Assembly: GCF_020283565.1 (NCBI RefSeq)
Contig: NC_060063.1
Coordinates: 48,072,856 to 48,136,855 of the forward strand
Reading direction: 5' to 3'
Length of the DNA stretch: 64,000 nt
Source: Trifolium pratense
Lineage: Eukaryota; Streptophyta; Magnoliopsida; Fabales; Fabaceae
The first letter of the stretch is position 1. Each line of letters starts with the position of its first letter. A program made the translations under genes and the position numbers. The notes under the pieces are model-generated. The model was not told where the DNA came from, did not search any database, and worked only from the letters and a program-made list of their open reading frames with translations. This document shows, one piece after another, positions 33,815 through 46,537 of this stretch.

Positions 33815-33930
33815 CTAGAAATTTCACTCTTAAGATGGATAAGTGGATTGACCGGAGTTCAAATCCCGCCCCCTACATATATAATGCAATATCCTACCAA
33901 CTATGTTAAACTCATGAGACAATTCAATTA
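33815..33930 (+). repeat. Possible tRNA-derived SINE remnant
   Basis: An A-box-like stretch (taagatggataagtggattg) is followed by a B-box-like ggagttcaaatcccgcc. No tail or TSD could be defined. Confidence 0.3.
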
Positions 33931-34232
33931 AGTTTCTATAAACCATTTTAATACAATACTAATTAAATTTTAAAATAGTTTTAATTTGGTTTAAAATTGG
34001 TTCCCAATCGGTTTACATTTATGAACTGCTTAAAAAAAATAATTTCACTATTTATCCATTATTAAACAAATAATTTAAAAGTTGGTTTTTTATGTCCAAT
34101 TTTAAAAATTGTTTTTATGGTTCCCACAATCATGGTCGTCCTTAAGATTTTAGGCGCCCTCGAAATTATGAAATTGTTGTCCGATATTTTTTATAAGCAC
34201 TAGTAGAAAAATGACTTTTGGTTTGGAGATAC

Positions 34233-34521
34233 CACTACCGGTATGTGAATACCAGTAGTGAAATACATTTGACCAAAGGATTCCACTACTGATATTTTTA
34301 AAACGGTAGTGGAAAGTTCAGAGACAAGGGATTTCACTACCGGCTTTGCTAAATCCGTAGTGGAAAGTAGACACGGTGGCAATGTCGTAATTACGTACAA
34401 ATTTGTTTTAATTATCTTCCACTACCGATCTAGGATTCACCGGTAGTGGAATCCTAATAATGTTATTATTTTTTTCATATTCCCACTTTTCACTACCGAT
34501 CTAGGATTCACCGGTAGTGGA
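34233..34521. repeat. Left subterminal palindromic repeats of the CACTA element
   Basis: Five units of about 30 bp, each an inverted repeat of the ccactaccgg type separated by an AT-rich loop. In En/Spm such repeats bind the TNPA-type protein; here that is inference. Confidence 0.8.
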
Positions 34522-34530
34522 ATCCTAATA

Positions 34531-36143
34531 GTGTTATTATATTTTTCATATTGTCATTTTCATTCCCAATTTTCATACGCGTTCAATCTCCCTCCCACTG
34601 CAAACTCTCCATTCTCAATCGTCCCAAGTTCTTCCAAATCGTCCCAAGTTCTTCAAATCAAACACTCCAATTTCCCAATCATTCTCCAATCTCTCCATTC
34701 TCCATTCTCCATTCTCCATTCTCCAATCTCTCCAATTTCATTCGGTTTCATTCTCCAAACCCTAGAATGCTTGAATCGCCTCCAAATTTCTTCGTTTTTA
34801 TTCGGTAAAGGTATGAATAAATCAAACTTCCTCCAAATTTCATTCGTTTTCGTTTTCATTCATTTTCATTCTTGTTCATTCGTTTTCATTCGCTTGGGTT
34901 TTCATTCGTTTTCATTCACGTCGTTTTCGTGGGTCTGTGATGTTCATTTCTGTGTGGGTCTGTGTTTTTTTGTGTGGGTTTTCATTCTTCTTCTGCTTGA
35001 TGGCTTGATGATGAGAATGTCAATATAAAAATACAAATTTGCATGAGATTTGGAAGTCTGTGTAGGTCTGTGTAGGTCACTTTAGCATGAGATTTAATGA
35101 AAAGTAAAAAGATATATGGTCATTTCTGTTTATGATATTTATTTTGCTGCTATTTTGATTATTTTTTACTTCATAGATGATATGTAATGTTTTAAACCAA
35201 GCCATGTTTTGCTGCTATTTTGCTGCTATTATATCAGATTTTATTGTTGAAGCTAAACTCCAAATAGGCAAGAAAATTCAAATAACCAAGCCATGTTTTA
35301 ATGTCAAAGTGTGATTCAAAATTCGTTATGTTGCTGCACATGAGGGTGTTAGGTATAAGCAAGTATATAGAAGTCACTCATGTTAACCTTGTGCTTAATA
35401 TATTCAAGGTATATAGAAGTCACTCAAGTTATAGTGCTTAATATATTCAAGGTTGGCTAAGGAGTGAAAATATGGAGTTAGAATAGTGCTTAATATCTCT
35501 GCCATATAATATACTTACTCAAGGTGACCAAGTTTGATGTAGTTAGAATAGTAAGGGAAAATATGGAGATGGTCAAGAGGGTTTTGGTATGAGCCTAAGA
35601 TAGCTGAGTAGTGTCTCTCCAAATACCCTTCAGCTTCACCACATAGCCTTATAAGATGGGATCTTTTTTCTTGCAAATACCCTTCAGCTTCGGCTTCAAG
35701 AAAACATACAACTTGGCCATGGGCAGGGGTCAATATTTATGGCCAATTGTATAAACATACAACTTGTTTTGATATTAACTAAGTTGTATAAATATATTTA
35801 TAAAATTATCAATGCTTGTGCTGTGCAGGGGTTGCTGTGTTAGGCGGTGATTGCTGCTCCTGCGTTAGGCGGTGATTGCTGCTCCTGCGTGTTGCTTGTG
35901 CTGTGCAGGGGCTGGTGTTGCTCTTTTTTGGTGTTGTCATCTTTGTTTGAAGTTAGAAGGTTCAATCACGGTCTCATCTACAGGTACCGATTCTATTTCA
36001 AAACATAGAAGCTATAGGCTATGAATTTTTATTAAAATAGAATGCATAATCTAGTCATTCTGTTATAGGCTATGAATTTTTATTAAAATAGGGCGAGAGA
36101 ATGTTTCGCAATAGTAACAACCTAGTCATTCCTTTAACTTAGA
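34531..36143. other. CACTA 5' leader and non-coding interior
   Basis: Low-complexity TTC/CATT-rich sequence (34550-34980) gives spurious open frames. No transposase catalytic domain detected. A short repeat (gcggtgattgctgctcctgc) occurs twice near 35850-35885. Confidence 0.6.
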
Positions 36144-36778
36144 ATGCATAAATTTCGAAACGTAGGTATGGACCGTAGTTGGATGAGAGCTAATCGATTA
36201 AGTACTGAGTACAGACATGGAGTGATGGAATTTCTACAGTTTGCGGAAAGTAATGCTGAACTAGAACGTCCTCCTCCTGAATTTCCTCCACTTTTTCTAT
36301 GTCCGTGTATAAATTGTGCAAATAAAGAACCAAAACGTACTAAGAAAGAAATCATGAATCATCTAATTTGTGACGGGATTTGTCAAAATTATACACAATG
36401 GATATGGCACGGTGAAGTAGTTGCAACGCCAAGTGTGTCCCATAGAGAAAGTGGTAGTGTGGATATCGATGATCGACTGCTGAATGTGATTTTTACATTA
36501 CTAATTATTTGAGTTTATAATAGGAAAAAAGTCAAAAGGGTAGGGAGAATCATGCAAAGAATGTTTACCCACATGTATTATCCCGTGGAGGGTATAAGAG
36601 GCTCGAGGAGCAGATGATCAATGAAAACAGATTGTCCTTATCGAAAGATAGTTCTGGCTTAACTGATGATGATCGTCATCCATCTCCACCGGAACGCTAT
36701 GAGACATGGACGAGAGCACGACAAAAGAAAGGGGGAGAATTCACATCCGAGCCTGTAAAAAAAGTTGCTGAGAAAATT
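36144..36778 (+). CDS. CACTA-encoded protein, exons 1-2: transposase-associated domain
   Basis: Exon 1 (36144-36485, 114 codons) starts MHKFRNVG, with a possible alternative start at MDRSWM (36168). It carries the plant transposase-associated domain: DRSWM, NRL, EFLQFA, LFLCPCINCAN, HLICDGI and WIWHGE, with the paired CxxC-like cysteines and histidine expected of a zinc-binding module. Exon 2 (36524-36778, 85 codons, phase 0 at both ends) reads YPHVLSRGGYKRLEE and ERYETWTRARQKKG, the start of a Transposase_24 / En-Spm TNPA-like region. The donor GTAAG at 36779 opens an intron that now contains the 18.3-kb Copia insertion; coding resumes at 55129. All junctions are in phase and no stop interrupts the frame. 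Confidence 0.82.
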
Positions 36779-36847
36779 GTAAGTAACATTATAATCATGC
36801 TTTTGCTTCAAGTAACACAATTATTTACTATATTGTGACTTTGTTTG

Positions 36848-38554
36848 TGTTGAGACAAAATCCTATTTTGATGTTTTAAAGATAACAACCCTTAATTAAA
36901 TTTTAATTTGATTCTGATCATTTTGTGATCTAACAAGTGCTCTTGAGTGATTTAATTTAAGAACAGATGCAATGGATTAAATTAACCTTGTTTCACTCAT
37001 AAGAAAAGAATCAAACAAGTTTTAGACAAATCTGCAGTAGAAGAATGATCTCAGATTGGTCTCCAGACTTATGCGTTCTAAAGCATAAGCACTTATTCAA
37101 GTCAACTGGTACAAGACAAGAAAGAACTTTTAAGTTGGACTTATTAAAAGATCATAACAGTACAAATAAGTCATTTAAGGCAAGGAATTAATTTTGGTTC
37201 TTGAGCTTACTCAAATAAGCTTCTTTAAGGAATAATAACTTCACATCTTGCAACAAGGCTTTATGTTCTCATAGAACATCATTAAAGAAGATAATCTAGA
37301 CCAATAAGAACTCAGCAACAAGTACATACAGCTTGCATAGAAGCCTCACATCTGAATCAAGTACAAAGCTTATGACAAGGGTGGCTACATTCCCCCATAA
37401 AAAAGTACTCATCTTACTATTCATGTGTCCTTTGAAGGACAAGTGAACAGTGGCTACTCTATGCCTTTGATGAAGAGTTTACAGCTGGTTGACAACTTGC
37501 AACAACTTGCAACAGCTATATTTTCGTTGGACCTTATCCACACCATCTCAGAGAATGGTCTCCAACGTCCTGGAGAATGATCTCCCAGTTTCTGCACTTA
37601 GGTGGCAATCTTATCCAAATGAATTCAAATCTTATTTTCCCACATGGGAAATACATTTGCAACGGATATACACTCAGAGACAACCCATTTACAGTTGGCC
37701 AAAGAATATTTCTGACCAACAAGTACAAGTGACTGTCAGAGACCATGAGAAGAACGATCTCCTGAAGCATCTGAAGGACAGAATCACATGGGCTGTTTTG
37801 TTTGTCTCTCAACGGCTATTTCTTCACTCACAACGGATATGTGTGATGTCCAAGCAACAAAGGAGCATCTCCATCTATAAATAGCACGTTGGTTTAATTG
37901 GAAGAGCAAGAACTTGAAGCACACAAAGCAATCTAAATACATTCCATCTCAAGCAATCAAGCTCTTCTTTTCACTCATACTCTAAAGCTCTCTAGAAATC
38001 TAGGATCATATTTTGTAAGAGTACTTTGAGTGTATCAATTTGTAAGCTTCACATCCGGTTAGGTGTATAAGCTTAGATCCAAAAGAATCATTGTTAAATC
38101 TTTAGGATTCTCTCAAGTCAATTGGGTATAATTGATTGAGGTTACCTTGTAAAGGTAGATCAGCTGAATATAGCTGGATACTTTGTGATCTGGATTTAGG
38201 TCATAAAGGGTTCTTTGATCTGGGCTTAGATCAAAGGGAAGTTTCTGTAATCTTGGTCTAGATTATAGTGGATAATCTCACGCAAGTGGGGACTGGAGTA
38301 GCCCATACTATTAAGGGGTGAACCAGGATAAATTCTTTGTGTGATTCTCTTCTCCCTTACTCTTTTATTTTATGCAAACACTATACACACTAATCACTTG
38401 ATTATTTGCACTTACATTTTAAGGAGAACGTTCTCCAGTTGATCTAACCATCAAGCTTTTGTAGGCTGTTATTGTCTAACTTTATTTTGCAGTAGAAAAT
38501 TTTAAAGGGTCACAATTCAAACCCCCCTTCCTTGTGACAAACCTTGTTACTTCA
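36848..38554 (+). repeat. 5' LTR of the Sirevirus
   Basis: 1707 bp, from TGTTGAGACAAAATCC to TTGTTACTTCA. Contains a TATA box and the perfect palindrome GGAGAACGTTCTCC (about 38422-38435). Confidence 0.93.
37876..37883 (+). promoter_or_regulatory. LTR TATA box
   Basis: TATAAATA in the 5' LTR; the same site is at 54433-54440 in the 3' LTR. It probably drives the retroelement genomic RNA from a start shortly downstream. Confidence 0.6.
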
Positions 38555-38556
38555 AT

Positions 38557-38568
38557 TGGCATCAGAGC
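38557..38568 (+). promoter_or_regulatory. Primer-binding site, initiator Met tRNA
   Basis: TGGCATCAGAGC two bases after the LTR. One mismatch from the usual TGGTATCAGAGC. Confidence 0.8.
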
Positions 38569-38601
38569 ACTGCCTCTAAAATCTAAGCATCTAACAAGTG
38601 C

Positions 38602-40458
38602 TTGAGGAAAAGATTCAGGAAGGAAGTAATGTCTAAACCTGCAAAATTCATCTCAGAAGGAGGATCATCAAATAGACCACCTCTTTTTGAAGGAAATGAC
38701 TACTACTACTGGAAAGACAAGATGGAACTATTTCTTAGGTCACAAGACATCAACATGTGGGCTGTAATTGAAGTTGGAGACTATGCTCCACTGGTCAAAG
38801 ATTCATTCACACCAAAACCACAACTTGAATGGACAACTCAAGAATCTGACAGGGTACTACTAAACACTAAAGCTCAACTATTTATTAAAAGTGCTTTGTG
38901 CAGGGAAGAATATGACAGGATCATGGAATGCAAGAACGCCAAAGAAATGTGGACCACTCTTCAAACACACCATGAAGGAACCAGCCACATAAAAGAAACA
39001 AGGATTGACATAGGAGTAAGAAAGTTTGAACTGTTTGAAATGAGTAATAGTGAAACTATAGATCAAATGTATGGAAGGTTTACAGTCATCATAAATGAGC
39101 TAAATTCTCTTGGCAAAAAGTATACCACACATGAGAGAATAAGAAAGCTACTAAGATGTCTACCAGAAGAATGGAGACACATAGTAACTGCAATAACTGT
39201 AGCAAAAGATCTCAAAACAATGGATCTAGAAGATTTCATTGGATCTTTAAAAGCTCATGAAGCAATACTTCAAGAAAAGAAACCAGCAAATAACAAAATG
39301 ATTGCTCTAGAATCACAAGTAAAAGAGAACCTTAAAAGAGAAATAACATGTGATGAAGAGAATCCCCTTCAACAAGATGATGAGGAAGAAATGGCTTTTC
39401 TCTCAAGAAGAATCCAAAGGCTGATGATGAGAAGAAATCAAATCAAAAATTCATTTCCACCAAGAAGAAATGAAACTGATTTAAGCCAAGTAAAGTGTTA
39501 CGGATGCAATCAAACTGGACATTACAAAAATGAATGTCCAAAGCTGAAGCAAAGAAAACCTCCCTACAACAAATCCATGATGGCTACATGGGACGATCTA
39601 GAAGAATTACCAGAAGAAGAAGAAGCAAATGTCTGCCTAATGACCAGAACCAACTTTGATGAGGTAAATCTTGAACCTTGTTCATCATGCATGAAAACTG
39701 AACAACTATTTGATAATCTCTTGTATGATTCACAAATTACTGCTCAAAAGTATGATCAACTTAAAAATGAACTCACTGAAATTATTAAAGAAAGAGATGA
39801 GTATAAATTTGAACTTACTAAAGTCATCAAAGAAAAAGATGAGTATGAAACTAAAAATAAAACCTTAAAAGACACTTTAAAAAGAGTTCAAAATGATCTA
39901 GATAAAGTAGCTAAGTTAAGTAAAGAAGAAATTACTGTTCAACAAGAAAACTTAGGACTAAAACAGAATATTTCACTTTTAGAAAAAGACATAGCCAAAT
40001 ATGTAAAAGCAACTGAAACCTTTGAAAACATCCTAGGTGTTCAACAAAGAGTAATTGATAAAAATGGAATAGGCTTCAAAACTCATCAAACAATTTATGA
40101 TAAAGTTTTCTTACCTAAAAAAGATCAAAAAGTAAAAAAACTGTTTTGTTCCTTCTGTCATAAACATGGACATATAAGATACTTCTGTTTTAAGAAAAGA
40201 TCAAAAAATTCTGTGAGAGATCATTCTCCAGATAATCTCCAAAACTGGTCTCAAAGGAATGCATACACAAAACCATCTCATAAGAGAATACATTTTAAAA
40301 ACACTAACCAACAAGGACCCAAATCCATATGGGTACCAAAAGTCTTACTAAACTCAAATACAGGAATGTATGCTAGCAGTCAAGAAAAAGCCATGGTACT
40401 TGGACAGTGGCTGCTCGAGGCACATGACTGGAGACAGACACAGCTTCCTTTCCCTTGA
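38602..40458 (+). CDS. Sirevirus gag polyprotein
   Basis: 618 codons. The N-terminal half is the Copia gag (UBN2-type) domain (about residues 25-230: PPLFEGNDYYYWKDKMELFL; WRHIVTAITV). A CCHC zinc knuckle follows at about residue 299 (CYGCNQTGHYKNEC). Then come an acidic stretch, a long Lys/Glu-rich coiled coil (about 380-490) and a second CCHC-like knuckle (CSFCHKHGHIRYFC, about 516-529). A coiled coil and extra knuckle in gag are in keeping with Sireviruses. Near the 3' end, at the A run 40385-40389, the protease frame is one base out of register with gag, so this frame ends with 20-odd unrelated residues. It forms virus-like particles and binds the RNA genome (family knowledge). Confidence 0.9.
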   Translation: MRKRFRKEVMSKPAKFISEGGSSNRPPLFEGNDYYYWKDKMELFLRSQDINMWAVIEVGDYAPLVKDSFTPKPQLEWTTQESDRVLLNTKAQLFIKSALCREEYDRIMECKNAKEMWTTLQTHHEGTSHIKETRIDIGVRKFELFEMSNSETIDQMYGRFTVIINELNSLGKKYTTHERIRKLLRCLPEEWRHIVTAITVAKDLKTMDLEDFIGSLKAHEAILQEKKPANNKMIALESQVKENLKREITCDEENPLQQDDEEEMAFLSRRIQRLMMRRNQIKNSFPPRRNETDLSQVKCYGCNQTGHYKNECPKLKQRKPPYNKSMMATWDDLEELPEEEEANVCLMTRTNFDEVNLEPCSSCMKTEQLFDNLLYDSQITAQKYDQLKNELTEIIKERDEYKFELTKVIKEKDEYETKNKTLKDTLKRVQNDLDKVAKLSKEEITVQQENLGLKQNISLLEKDIAKYVKATETFENILGVQQRVIDKNGIGFKTHQTIYDKVFLPKKDQKVKKLFCSFCHKHGHIRYFCFKKRSKNSVRDHSPDNLQNWSQRNAYTKPSHKRIHFKNTNQQGPKSIWVPKVLLNSNTGMYASSQEKAMVLGQWLLEAHDWRQTQLPFP

Positions 40459-41819
40459 AGAAAAGGAAGGAGGAACCGTTACCTTTGGAAATAATGAAAA
40501 AGCTAGTATCAAAGGTAAAGGTATAATAGGTAAAATTAATTCTGCTAAATTAGAAAATGTTCATTATGTAGAGGGTCTAGAACATAACTTAATAAGTATT
40601 AGTCAACTATGTGATAATGGTCTTGAAGTTATTTTTAAAACTCATACATGCGAAATTAAACAAATATCTTCTGGAAAAACTCTTTTTAATGGATCAAGAA
40701 AAAAGAATGTATATGTCATATATCTAGATGAACTGCCTGTTGAGTCATGTTTTGTATCTCTTGAAAAGGATAAATGGATTTGGCACAAAAGAGCAGGACA
40801 TGTAAATATGAGAACAATTGCAAAACTTTCTCAACTTGATCTAGTAAGAGGATTACCAAAGATAAGTTTTGACAAAGATAAACTATGTGAAAGTTGTACA
40901 AAGGGAAAACAAACCAAAAGTAGTTTTAAACCTAAAGATTTTATTTCAACTAAAAGACCTCTTGAATTACTTCACATAGATTTGTTTGGACCTGTCAAAA
41001 CTACTAGTCTAGGTGGCAAAAACTATGGTTTTGTTATTGTTGATGACTACTCTAGATACACATGGGTTTTATTTTTAAAAAGTAAAGATGAATCTTTTGA
41101 ATCTTTTAAAATCTTTTGTAAAAAGGTTCAAAATGAAAGAGGTTCAAATATCATCTCCATAAGAAGTGATCATGGTGGAGAATTTGAAAACTCCCACTTT
41201 GAATCATTCTTTGATGAAAATGGTATTTCTCACAACTTTTCTTGCCCAAGAACTCCTCAACAAAACGGAGTTGTTGAAAGAAAAAATAGAACCTTACAAG
41301 AAATGGCAAGAACTATGATAGACGAATCCAATGTTGAAAAATACTTTTGGGCTGAAGCTGTCAACACTGCTTGCTATATCTTGAATAGAATGTCTATTAG
41401 AAAAGTTTTGAACAAAACCCCTTATGAACTTTGGAAAGATAAAAAACCAAATGTTTCTTATTTTCACATTTTTGGGTGTTATTGTTACATCTTAAATATT
41501 AAAGACAATCTAGGAAAATTTGACTCTAAGTCTGATAAAGGAATCTTTTTAGGATACTCTTTAACATCTAAAGCATATAGAGTTTATAATCTAACATCAA
41601 AATCTTTGGAAGAAAGCATGCATGTAAAATTTGATGAATATGATGATATATCATGTGTAAGAGAAATAGATGATGAAGATGAGCAAAGCTCATCAAAAGA
41701 ACAGGTTGCAGAACAGGAATCACCACCTCAAGAACCTCCTAAAACGTGGAAGATTGTAAACAATCATCCTCAAGAACAAATAATAGGCGATACTGCAGAA
41801 GGAGTAAGAACCAGAAGAT
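40370..41819 (+). pseudogene. Sirevirus pol, 5' part: protease and integrase
   Basis: An open frame in register +1 to gag. It begins at the protease with the active site motif WYLDSGCSRHMTG. An integrase zinc domain follows (H-x4-H ... CESC), then the D,D,E core (HIDLFGP, IRSDHGGEF, QQNGVVERKN) and the GKFDSKSDKGIFLGYS region. The frame runs straight into the Ty3 element inserted at 41820, so the protein would stop with a few element-coded residues (TRRL) before reverse transcriptase. Together with the gag/pol register change, this Copia copy cannot make a normal polyprotein. The remainder of pol is at 48692-50265. Confidence 0.9.
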
Positions 41820-43968
41820 TGTAACACCCAAACCCAATATTTAAATAAATCCAACTATAGAAAATTCTTTTTCAAAATACACAGCGGATAATAAAATTAA
41901 AACGACTCGAAGTCGAAGTTAAAATATAAAATAGTGGTTTAAGGTATTACATACTTCAAGAACATTGCTAATTAGCATAAACCTCGCTTAATAAAAATTA
42001 TTTTCTAAAATAATACATTTACAATAAAATAAGAATACAAGTACAAGACTCGATAAACCCTTCCCCGTGTCATAATCAGAGCGGAGCTTCACCAACAACT
42101 CGAACACCGACAAACATACACAACCTGATAATCTGAACCCACAACGGTTCAGCACAAACACAAAACAGAGGGTTAGATAATATAATCATAACTAGTGATC
42201 GAATATAACGAATATCCGACACTAAATAAATAAGAACAGTTACATAGATACAACTCAGACATCCACACACATATATCAGACATACTCAGACATATGTATA
42301 TATGAGTTAAAGATAACATATATCACATAACTACATGTTATTAACGAGTTATAATAATCAGGTAACGCATTATATTCATTTATCAATCATACATCACATT
42401 TGAGAGGTATTAATCATCAACATTAATAAATGAATTCTATATATGTCAGGTATCATTTAACAATTAGGAACAACACATAATTCCTAATGTATTCTAATGT
42501 CACATAGATGTGATATCACCTAGACACATCTAATGCATGTGGTACCATTTCATCATAATTTTGGATAATTTAATCCAAGTGTTTTAGATCATCGTCTCTA
42601 AAACATTCTAGATCATCGTCTCTAGAATAACAGTAAACTAGATCATCGTCTCTAGGATACTCATCAATAGACACAACTTATGAATGCATGAATGTGCATA
42701 TACCAAACATATGGTTTTATCTCAACTATAACATCAACATAATATGGATAACATAATCCAAATATTCTAAATCATCGTCTTTAGAATACATCTACTCATG
42801 ATAAATTATCATTTATCATCATTAATAAATCAACATCATAATTTATCATAATCTATCAACAAGCCTAATCATCATCATTAATCAACAACACATAATGTAT
42901 CAACAAGACTTAACAACATCACTATCATCATCAACTCATGGAAAATACATTTATTCCATACTCAAAAGATACTAAAACTAATCAACAACAATTAGTTATT
43001 TAATTCAATTAATAAAAACTAATTAAGCATACTTTATATGCAAACACAAACAACCAACAATCATCTTAGAAAACAAACTCCGTAATCGGAATCTACACGA
43101 AAAAATGAGCAAAATAGATTCCGGGTGCATAAGTCAAAAAAAAGTCAAAATAGTCAACATAAGGGGTTGCGTCGACTATAGCGTCGGCCAGATTGCGTCG
43201 CAAGCGCACTGTTCATACTGCAGGATGCGTTTTGGTGCGATTTTGGTCCAAATAAGCACGTTAAAGCTACGAAAATCACTTATTTAAACCCATAAATTCA
43301 TGTCAAACAATTACCACACTTATAACATGATTAAATCAACTTAAATCATCAATTATAAGCACTTATTCATGGATTTTCATCATTTATCAAATCATTTCAT
43401 TTATAAATCATGAACACACATAGATAATCATATATCATAACATAAATTTCATGATTAACATATTCCCAAATCCCATAACTAACCCAAAATGAAAAAGAGA
43501 TGAGAAGAGTTTGAGCTAGAGAAGGATACTTCTCTCCTCTCCATTAATTCACCTCAAAGATTATAAAACTACCCTCATACCTCTAATGAAGCTTGAAAAA
43601 TGGAAGCTTGGTTGTTCTTTGAGCTTGGTTCTCACTTCTTCGTTTCTTCCTCCTTTTGTTTCTAGAGCCTCTCTTTCTAACTTCCCTAAGAAATGTGAAT
43701 AATGACTCTTTCTCTTACTAACTAGCTTTTATAGTTAGGTTTTCTACAAAATTCCAATTCACACCCCCCATTCTACTAACTTACTAACATAATACTCATT
43801 CTATTTATTTTAGGCACAACTCACCTAAAGCTCCATAAAGAAATTCTCATCTATTAATTACTCTAGTTAGCAGTTTAAGTCTAAACTCATAAATACCGAA
43901 ATATTCAATTACGAAAATTACACGCCACAATAAATAAATATTCTAATAATAAAAATTGGGATGTTACA
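41820..43968 (-). repeat. 3' LTR of the nested Ty3 element
   Basis: 2149 bp. Contains four copies of a near-palindromic motif tagatcatcgtctcta (about 42588-42655 and 42770-42790), repeated in the other LTR. Confidence 0.9.
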
Positions 43969-43974
43969 ACTCTC

Positions 43975-44152
43975 CCCCACTTACAGAATTTTCGCCCTCG
44001 AAAATTACCTGACTAAAACAACCCCGGATAAGACTCCTCCATTACTCGTTCTTAACACGTCCTTCCAACGATTAACTTTCTTATTCCATTCTTCCGTTAA
44101 TGACTCTTGTACTTAACCTCATCTTACCTTCCAAAATTTCGTGAAATTCTCC

Positions 44153-44195
<43 letters not shown>

Positions 44196-46522
44196 TTTTC
44201 ATTTAATGATTTCACCATCCAGATTTCCGACCGTAACTTTCTCTTATAATCTTCTTCTCGGGCTTGGTTAAATCCGATACACGAACTCTATCTCATAATT
44301 TCTTAACCTTGTCCTTATTTACTCCAAAGTCCACTTCTTTACTTTGATTGATTTGCATCAATCGGTCCATTAAATTTAAATCCACTTTCGAGCTTCTCCA
44401 ATTCTCTTCAAGAATATGACTTGTCAACTTTATCTTACTCAACTTAACAAATCTAAGTGTTATCTTACATTCCAATCTCACACCTCTAAACTACTTAATC
44501 AACTCTGATTCTCTTGTCATAAATGTTGACATCTGCAAGACTGCTAACTCAACTCTTTGGCTTTACCAGAATGGTAACTTGGTTCAAACTCATAATCCTC
44601 CAAAATTCTAACCAATCCCTTATACCTCATATTTTTTCTCCTTTTGATCAAACAGACACTTCAAACTCTTGAGATCACTTGAACACTTCAAATCTCGACC
44701 CATATAAAATATTGTTCTCAAATCTTAAGCGCACACACAACAACCACTAATTCCAAATCATGAGTCGGATACTTCTTCCCATGAATCTTCCACTTCCTCG
44801 ACACATTGACCACAACCCGACCATCTATAAGAGCACACCACTTAACTCATTCTAGTAATACTTCCTTTAAATCTCTGATAACAACTAGCTAATCCTCGAA
44901 AAATTCTAATCTCACTAATCGACTTAGGATTTCCTATTGCACCACGACATCCACCTTACTTAACTTATGAGCACTGATCAACTAATCCGTAAAATTGTCT
45001 AATGGTATCTTCATCCAATCGCCGATAATCAACACTCATGCGGTCATCCTTCTTATTACTCAACAACAATGTCGCGCTCCGCAACGAAATGATCGATTTG
45101 ACAAACCTCTTCTAATAGATCTTTTAGTTCATTCAACTCCGAAGCAGACATCACTAACACCCGAACACTCTCACTTGCATCTCTATCTATCTTACTCTCT
45201 TACACTTAAACATCTCATAGGAATATAATCTTCTCCCCCACTTATCTCAAACCCACCTACAACTCCAATTAGAATTTTCAACTCTCATACCTAATTGTAG
45301 ACTTTTATGGTTCACTAACTAGCTCTCACGAAAGGAACTAGAATCGACGGTGTTTACACACTTGTCGCATACAAAGAGTAAACTACAAAATACAAAACAT
45401 GAACATCTACATTAATTTGCACAAAAGCCAAACATACTATTTCACATAGACATTCAGGTAACATATATCTTCCCTTAATTCTAAAAATTAAGAATTAAAT
45501 CAAAACAAGAAAAGATAAATATTTCATAACAATGAATTCTAAAATTCAACAATTTACTTTCACCTAAGCATGCCATACAAAAATATAATTATCTTAACAT
45601 GGTAAAACAAAACATCAAAACTTGTGCAACACATTTACCAAATTCATCGTATAAAAAATAGCATAGTTATTCACTGTAACTTACAAATAACAAAAAGAAT
45701 GAGTCAACTTTCATTTGAATAACTTAGCGCATGTCGTATATAAAGTAAAACATATGCCAAATATATCATATAATCCACTTAACTTCATTACTAATTCCTA
45801 CTCTTTTTACTTTCGTGAAAAAGAATTAGTTTCTCATACTCAAAGAAAACAATTTACATTTTCAACAAGATTTACATCATTGAAAATAAATACTTCTTCT
45901 AAAACTTTTATACGTCCTAAACAACTACACACAAATTATACATATATTGACATACATAAGAATTCACATAAACTCTACCACAAATAGTTAATTTATCTAT
46001 TGATTCCATTAGCATATTCAAGTCATGATTGAATCTAGATAGCACAAAATAATTTTCAACATTCTATACAAGTTCAATTATTAACAAAACCATCATTATC
46101 TTCCCATTTAATTTAATCACAAGTAACACAAGAATGCAAGAATTTTCATGCTCAAGCAACTAGAACAAAACATCATCTATCATTCAAGCATTGACAAGTT
46201 AATACTTAAACTATCATCATTTTAATATTCAATCATGAAGTAAGGATTATAAATGCTAAAGTTCATATCCCTTAAAAAAAATAAGTTTCAAGAATTAAGT
46301 AAAACAACATGCTAACAAGGAACTAGAAACAAAATTCATTAAAACTAGTCACACGTTCGCAAAATAATTATATAGTGACTAATGTGCAAGTGTAACTACG
46401 AAAATTAAATCACCAAGAAAATACAACAGTTACACAAACACGATTGACACTACGCCCACTCAGTCTGACTGCACAGACTTGCTCTGATCGACACATAACC
46501 CACACAGTCCGAAGACAACGGG
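43975..46522 (-). pseudogene. Decayed Ty3 pol remnants (RT and RNase H)
   Basis: On the minus strand, scattered coding remnants can be read with many stops and shifts. Around 45170-45030: MSASELNELKDLLEE, then KKDDRMSVDYRRL-like RT N-terminal sequence. Around 44830-44640: KWKIHGKKYPTHDLELVVV-like RNase H. At 44576-44559: YHSGKA, the RNase H C-terminal signature. Gag and integrase were not recognised. The order on the minus strand agrees with the PBS/PPT orientation. This looks like the chromovirus branch of Ty3 elements, assigned by eye. A TA repeat lies at about 44157-44187. Confidence 0.7.
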
Positions 46523-46535
46523 GCTCTGATACCAC
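46523..46535 (-). promoter_or_regulatory. Primer-binding site of the nested Ty3 element
   Basis: Minus-strand TGGTATCAGAGCC, three bases from the LTR end. Confidence 0.8.
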
Positions 46536-46537
46536 TT

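Noticed and set aside
34531..35028. 165-codon frame rich in Ser/Phe/His
   Set aside because: Low-complexity TTC/CATT sequence in the CACTA leader; two overlapping frames are equally open.
37489..37884. 131-codon frame, identical copy at 54046-54441
   Set aside because: It lies inside both Copia LTRs upstream of the TATA box and has no domain; identity reflects LTR duplication, not a gene pair.
42076..42270. 64-codon frame, repeated at 46794-46988
   Set aside because: Part of the Ty3 LTRs, no domain.
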